From the NCBI GenBank assembly GCA_024404655.1, contig JAKSPR010000130.1:1-7616 (forward strand): a stretch of DNA of 7,616 nucleotides, in the 5' to 3' direction. The position numbers and the translations under genes are program-made. Positions 3,969 to 7,616 of the stretch are shown in pieces. The stretch comes from Clostridia bacterium. Its GTDB lineage: Bacteria; Bacillota; Clostridia; Oscillospirales; CAG-272. Within the stretch, counting starts at the first letter, position 1. Each line of letters opens with the position of its first letter. Under the pieces are notes generated by a model. The model was not told the DNA's origin, did not search any database, and saw only the letters and a list, made by a program, of their open reading frames with translations.

Positions 3969-6239
3969 TCAGTTTTCCCGTCCCATTGCATCCACCGGCA
4001 GAGCTTTGAACTCCGGCAGGAGTTCGGAGCAGACCGGGTTTTCAATAAAATGGAAATCTCCGGTTTCTGCAGAGACAAAAATTTCTCCGAGAATATTATC
4101 TTTGTTGAAATACACCGCATTGTCGGAAATATCACTGTAGGTATAAGCCTTGTCGGAGATACTGCCAAGCGGCTTATTCTTATCGGATTTTGCAACGACA
4201 AGATTGCCCCGGACGATGCTGTTTGCGGGATTTGCCGGAAAATCGGGGCTGTCCGTGTTCCCGAAATCCACGGAATAGTGCTGATACTGGGGATAGGTCT
4301 CCTGCCAGAGAGCCGTGCGCCACGGGGATTTTTCAAGCTCCGTCCAAAGCACACCGCCCTGTGCGGCAGCGGTAAACCACCCGCCGGTCAGACCTTCAAT
4401 GGCTCTTGCATCGTAGTTGATGGGCGTTGTCATCACGTTTTTCATGCTGACGATGATGTTGTTCTGCACATCGAGATCCCGTCCGCCGCCCAGATGGAAG
4501 GCAAAGCCGGGAATGTTGACCAGCAGATTCCCGTAGGCCGTCTGACCGGACAGCGCATCATCCCAGTAAATGCCGCTGGGGATATAGTCGCCGGAGCCGA
4601 GATCATGAATGTAATTATACCGGATCACCGTGCCGTAATAGTCCCATCGGCGGCCCGCATAGATCGCACCGGCATCGGAGGAAAGCAGACAGACGTCATG
4701 GATGACGTTATATTCGATCACATGGTTGTTGCCGCTGTAGGTGATGGCTTCGTGGGGAGAATTGAAAATTTCATTGTGGGAGCAGGTATTGCCCACACCG
4801 TTCAGCGCAACCGCTGCCTGATAGGTCTGATAAATCTCTGACCAGTCATGAATCAGATTGTTGTCCGCCAGATTATTTCCGGCAGTCAGCGTTTCCCGGT
4901 CGCCGCCGGTAATCAGGATGCCGCCGCGCCCGGTGCGGGTGATTTCGTTTGCCGTGATACGGTTGTCGGTGCCGACCACGGTAATGGCATTGCCTGCGAT
5001 ATTCTTGATAAGACAGTTCTTCACCGTGTTGTGATTGCCCGTCAGCGACATGGCGTCTCCCCGGGTGCCTTTCATAGTGAAGCCGTCAAAGGTCAGATGG
5101 TTGGCGTTTTCCGCGGTGATCAGCGTTTCCGTTGAGAGAGAAAGGTCGATGACAGAATCCGAAAGTTCTCCGTCGGGGTATAGATAGAGAACACCGTTTT
5201 CCCAGTCGAGATACCATTCACCCGGTGTGTCCAGTTCCTCAAAGACATTATAGAAGTAATAAGGCGCATCCGCCTTGGCGCCGAACATACTGACGAATTT
5301 TGTGGAAACTTCCTTTGCTGATGCATCAAAGGAACCGATGGGGGTAGAGGCATCCGCCCAGTCATAAGCCCAGAACCCGAACATCCAGACATCGTGGAGG
5401 GTCTTCCAGGAGGCCACGCGGTCGGCAAGCTCATCGGACACCCGATAGACGTCCCCGGCCGGATTCATGACCGCGTAGAAATCGGGATTTGCCACATGGG
5501 GATTTTTGAGGCTTTCCAGCCCCGCACCTTCACTGATAACGGCTCCGGTTTTTAAGTAGCCGTCGTTGGGATAGCGTGCGACAGTCATGCGCTGATCGTT
5601 TACAAAAAGCTCACAGTAAAGATCGCCCGTATAGTCACCCTCATAGCGGGAGGCTGTATTGTAGGAACCCAGCGCATAGAGCTTTCCGTACTGCTCCGGC
5701 GTGACGCCGAGCGCTTTCAGATCGACACAGCGGACCGCTGTCTGTGCTTCCGGCGATAATCTGGCAAGCATTTCCGCATCTGTGACGGGAGAGAAAAGCT
5801 CCGGGGCAAGGGAGATACCGCCGTTTAAGACGACCTCGCCGTCGCCTTTGGCACGGTAGATGATGGGACAATTCTCGCTGCCGCTGTCCTTGATGCCGAA
5901 ATCCAGCGCTTTGATCCGGTATTCTCCGGCGCTGACCTCCACCGTGACGGAGGTGCAGTTTGTCTTGTCAAGCTTCCGGATTGCCCGTCTTACGCCGTCA
6001 AGGGTGGCAAAGGGCGCATCGGCGGAGCCGTCATTCTCATCACTGCCGTTTACCGCCACATAGAGGGTCAGCGGAGCGGGAGACTGTGCGGTCGGGGCTT
6101 CCGTTCCTGCAGCAGTTACGGCGGCAGTTTCACTGTCGGTATCGGGCGATGCTGTACCTTCACATGCGGCAAAGGAGAATAATATCACACCCGCCGAAAC
6201 CAGCGCGGCCATACGGCGGCAGAACTTTTCTGTTATCAT
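3969..6239 (-). CDS. Surface beta-helix lipoprotein, GH141-like glycosidase candidate
   Basis: The 756-residue protein starts with a signal peptide (basic residues 5-9, hydrophobic 11-24) ending in FAAC with Cys26. This is a slightly unusual lipobox with Phe at -3, followed by a Ser/Thr/Ala/Pro-rich linker (27-56). Then come LYVAVNGSDENDGSADAPF (59-77), typical of beta-helix carbohydrate enzymes, and VNDQRMTVARYPNDGYLKTG (213-232). PGEWYLDWENGVLYLYP (339-355) precedes many short Asn/Ile repeats of a right-handed parallel beta-helix (about 370-600). The order, including DAGAIYAGR (522-530), GIYWDDALSGQTAYGN (556-571) and GGGRDLDVQNN (584-594), recalls GH141 enzymes, known as fucosidases or xylanases. 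Asp522 and Asp560/561 are catalytic candidates. The start has AAGGAAAGGA upstream. A solute-binding protein gene lies 68 bases before it, suggesting cleavage and import of a glycan. Beta-helix and secretion are firm, while GH141 membership and substrate are inference. Confidence 0.9.
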   Translation of the reverse strand: MITEKFCRRMAALVSAGVILFSFAACEGTASPDTDSETAAVTAAGTEAPTAQSPAPLTLYVAVNGSDENDGSADAPFATLDGVRRAIRKLDKTNCTSVTVEVSAGEYRIKALDFGIKDSGSENCPIIYRAKGDGEVVLNGGISLAPELFSPVTDAEMLARLSPEAQTAVRCVDLKALGVTPEQYGKLYALGSYNTASRYEGDYTGDLYCELFVNDQRMTVARYPNDGYLKTGAVISEGAGLESLKNPHVANPDFYAVMNPAGDVYRVSDELADRVASWKTLHDVWMFGFWAYDWADASTPIGSFDASAKEVSTKFVSMFGAKADAPYYFYNVFEELDTPGEWYLDWENGVLYLYPDGELSDSVIDLSLSTETLITAENANHLTFDGFTMKGTRGDAMSLTGNHNTVKNCLIKNIAGNAITVVGTDNRITANEITRTGRGGILITGGDRETLTAGNNLADNNLIHDWSEIYQTYQAAVALNGVGNTCSHNEIFNSPHEAITYSGNNHVIEYNVIHDVCLLSSDAGAIYAGRRWDYYGTVIRYNYIHDLGSGDYIPSGIYWDDALSGQTAYGNLLVNIPGFAFHLGGGRDLDVQNNIIVSMKNVMTTPINYDARAIEGLTGGWFTAAAQGGVLWTELEKSPWRTALWQETYPQYQHYSVDFGNTDSPDFPANPANSIVRGNLVVAKSDKNKPLGSISDKAYTYSDISDNAVYFNKDNILGEIFVSAETGDFHFIENPVCSELLPEFKALPVDAMGREN

Positions 6240-6307
6240 ATATTCCGATCCTTTCCTTGAGGACAGTATGACAAAACCGCCAGCTTCCCCTGACTGTTCT
6301 CCTGAGT
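6240..6307 (-). other. Intergenic spacer with dyad and ribosome binding site
   Basis: This 68-base gap lies between the solute-binding protein gene and the beta-helix gene. Reading the minus strand, GAGAACAGT (6301-6293) can pair with ACTGTCCTC (6267-6259), with one mismatch in nine and a 25-base loop. No U-tract follows. AAGGAAAGGA, the ribosome binding site of the beta-helix gene, comes right after. No promoter was recognised, so the two genes are probably in one operon. The stem could protect or adjust levels of the upstream message. Confidence 0.4.
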
Positions 6308-7616
6308 TTAACCGAGAATCTCCAGTTCGTTCTGTGCGTAGGTATCCATGATGTTCTGGATCGCCGCGTCGATCTTGGATTTCTGCGCCGCATAGGTGGA
6401 AACGATATCCTGCTTGCCCAGCTTGTTCGCGACATAGTCAAAGAAGACGTTGGTAAGTGCTGTCAGACGAAGATCGCTTGCCAGTTCCAACTGGACGTTT
6501 TCAAAGATCAGGTCGATGATGCGCGCGGACTGCTCATCACGGGTACCCTTTAAGCAGATGACATTGTCAAAGACAGCGGGACGGATGTAATCGTAGCCGT
6601 AAGCTGCCATCGCATCGGTCAGCGTGCCTGCCATGGAGAGAGCATCGCCGGAGACGGTGATCGGGATCATCGGTGTGACATTGACCCACGGCTGGCTGAA
6701 ACCAATGTAGCCGTCCTGTTCCTCGTTGAGCTTCGGGAAGGGCAGAATGCCGTAGTCGTAGGTGAGATCACGGAAGTCCGTCAGATCGGCGGTCATCGGA
6801 TTGAAGAACAGCGTGGTACCGTTTTTGATCACGGAGTCATAATCAATATCGGAGCGGTTTTCGCAGTAGACGCCGTCGTACTGGAAGCAGTCAACCAGCT
6901 TGTGCAGATAGTCGATGACCTTGCTGTCTTCCAGCATGCAGTAGAGCTTGCCGCCGCGGTTTTCCAGAAGGCCAAGACCTGCGCCCAGCAGATAACCCTC
7001 CTGGCTGCCGTACATACAGCCGATCTGGTCTGTGGTATCCATCTTTCCGTCGCCGTTCAGATCGTGAACCGCAAGACGGGCGAGGGAGAACATCTTGTCA
7101 TAGGTCCATTTTCCGGTCTCGACCAGATCATACATATCTTCAAGGTCGAGGGAACGCGCCATGTCACGGTTGAACATGACAACGTACACGGAGGAATAAT
7201 AACGGGGAGAAATTGCGCAGGATGCGAAATACAGGCTTTCACCGATACGGCACTTGTCATTCAGATGCTTCATCCAGTAGCCCGCATCGAGGTTGATGCC
7301 GTCCACATAGTTCAGCGGATAGAGCATACCCTGAATGGAGAGGTTTTTGCAGACCTCGGCATGGTCAAGGAGGATCATGTCATAGCCGCGGTCACCTGCC
7401 AGAATGGAGTTGGTGAGGAGCTTGATCTGGGTGGGGGTGGAACCGGTCTCATCGACTTCATACTTCATTGTGACATTGAAGGTTTCCTCAATGAAGCGGT
7501 CACGGGCGAACAGGGTGTCGTTGACGATCTCGCCGTTCTCTTCATCGGCATGATTGATGAGCGTGTTGTTGGTCCAGCCGTTGATGTAGTTGGAGGTGTA
7601 GACGCGGAATTCCGCA
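6308..7616 (-). CDS. ABC transporter extracellular solute-binding protein, sugar type (N-terminus beyond window)
   Basis: The reading frame is open from the right edge and ends with TAA at 6308, giving 435 visible residues. It is the substrate-capturing lipoprotein of an ABC importer, probably family 1 (sugar or oligosaccharide). It starts inside the protein with FRVYTSNYINGWTNNTLIN and a region (FARDRFIEETFNVTMKYE) typical of Clostridia solute-binding proteins near the mature N-terminus. GYDMILLDHAEV and YVVMFNRDMA are family-like core motifs. An EF-hand-like loop, DLNGDGKMDTTD (7063-7028), has acidic or Asn residues at positions 1, 3, 5, 9 and 12 and likely binds calcium. Roughly 50-70 residues including the signal peptide and lipobox should lie beyond the edge. 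An internal ATG at 7468 is not the start because the coding sequence continues upstream. No permease or ATPase is visible. It is followed by the beta-helix enzyme, so the ligand is probably an oligosaccharide, though this is inferred. Confidence 0.9.
   Translation of the reverse strand, partial: AEFRVYTSNYINGWTNNTLINHADEENGEIVNDTLFARDRFIEETFNVTMKYEVDETGSTPTQIKLLTNSILAGDRGYDMILLDHAEVCKNLSIQGMLYPLNYVDGINLDAGYWMKHLNDKCRIGESLYFASCAISPRYYSSVYVVMFNRDMARSLDLEDMYDLVETGKWTYDKMFSLARLAVHDLNGDGKMDTTDQIGCMYGSQEGYLLGAGLGLLENRGGKLYCMLEDSKVIDYLHKLVDCFQYDGVYCENRSDIDYDSVIKNGTTLFFNPMTADLTDFRDLTYDYGILPFPKLNEEQDGYIGFSQPWVNVTPMIPITVSGDALSMAGTLTDAMAAYGYDYIRPAVFDNVICLKGTRDEQSARIIDLIFENVQLELASDLRLTALTNVFFDYVANKLGKQDIVSTYAAQKSKIDAAIQNIMDTYAQNELEILG

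Noticed and set aside
3933..4841. 302-codon open frame on the plus strand opposite the beta-helix gene
   Set aside because: It begins inside the terminator stem and has no domain or ribosome binding site. The opposite strand has a signal peptide and a continuous beta-helix.
6308..7468. Solute-binding protein starting at the ATG at 7468
   Set aside because: The same frame stays open to the right edge with family-like sequence, and an internal start would remove the signal peptide and part of the first lobe.

Overview
The window looks like chromosomal DNA from a low-GC-lineage but moderately GC-rich Firmicute, most likely a gut-type member of the Clostridia (Oscillospiraceae-like). This is inferred from the protein families, the strong AAAGGA/GAGG ribosome binding sites, near-consensus sigma-A promoters, and a solute-binding protein with an EF-hand-like calcium loop of the kind common in Clostridia. 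No phage, transposon, CRISPR, tRNA or rRNA was seen. Coding density is high and no gene-free stretch exceeds about 250 bases.

Layout from left to right. (1) The N-terminal 204 codons of a MATE-family multidrug efflux transporter lie on the minus strand and run off the left edge. A TTTACA-17-TATAAT promoter and a two-hairpin leader precede the gene. (2) A 226-residue YczE/YitT-like integral membrane protein lies on the minus strand, with an intrinsic terminator just after it. (3) A 251-base divergent control region holds a perfect TTGACA-17-TATAAT promoter firing left and a TTGAAA-17-TGGTATAAT promoter firing right. Two TTTCCGGAAA palindromes, 22 bp apart, sit midway between the promoters. The left-firing transcript also carries a terminator-like hairpin with a U7 tract at its extreme 5' end. 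(4) A rightward two-gene unit encodes an FAD-dependent oxidoreductase and, 31 bases later, RsmJ, the 16S rRNA guanine-N2 methyltransferase. (5) A 12-bp perfect stem separates the convergent units. (6) On the minus strand, a truncated sugar-type ABC solute-binding protein lies 68 bases upstream of a 756-residue predicted lipoprotein with a right-handed parallel beta-helix (GH141-like).

The right half reads as part of a polysaccharide-use locus. The solute-binding protein would capture an oligosaccharide and the surface beta-helix enzyme would cut a plant or host glycan outside the cell. The left half joins a membrane protein of unknown substrate and an FAD oxidoreductase through one shared regulatory region, which is the most distinctive part of the window. 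No complete undescribed multi-gene system can be supported. The best leads are the symmetric operator array with its divergent promoters, the 5' attenuator-like hairpin, and the uncharacterised specificity of the beta-helix enzyme.
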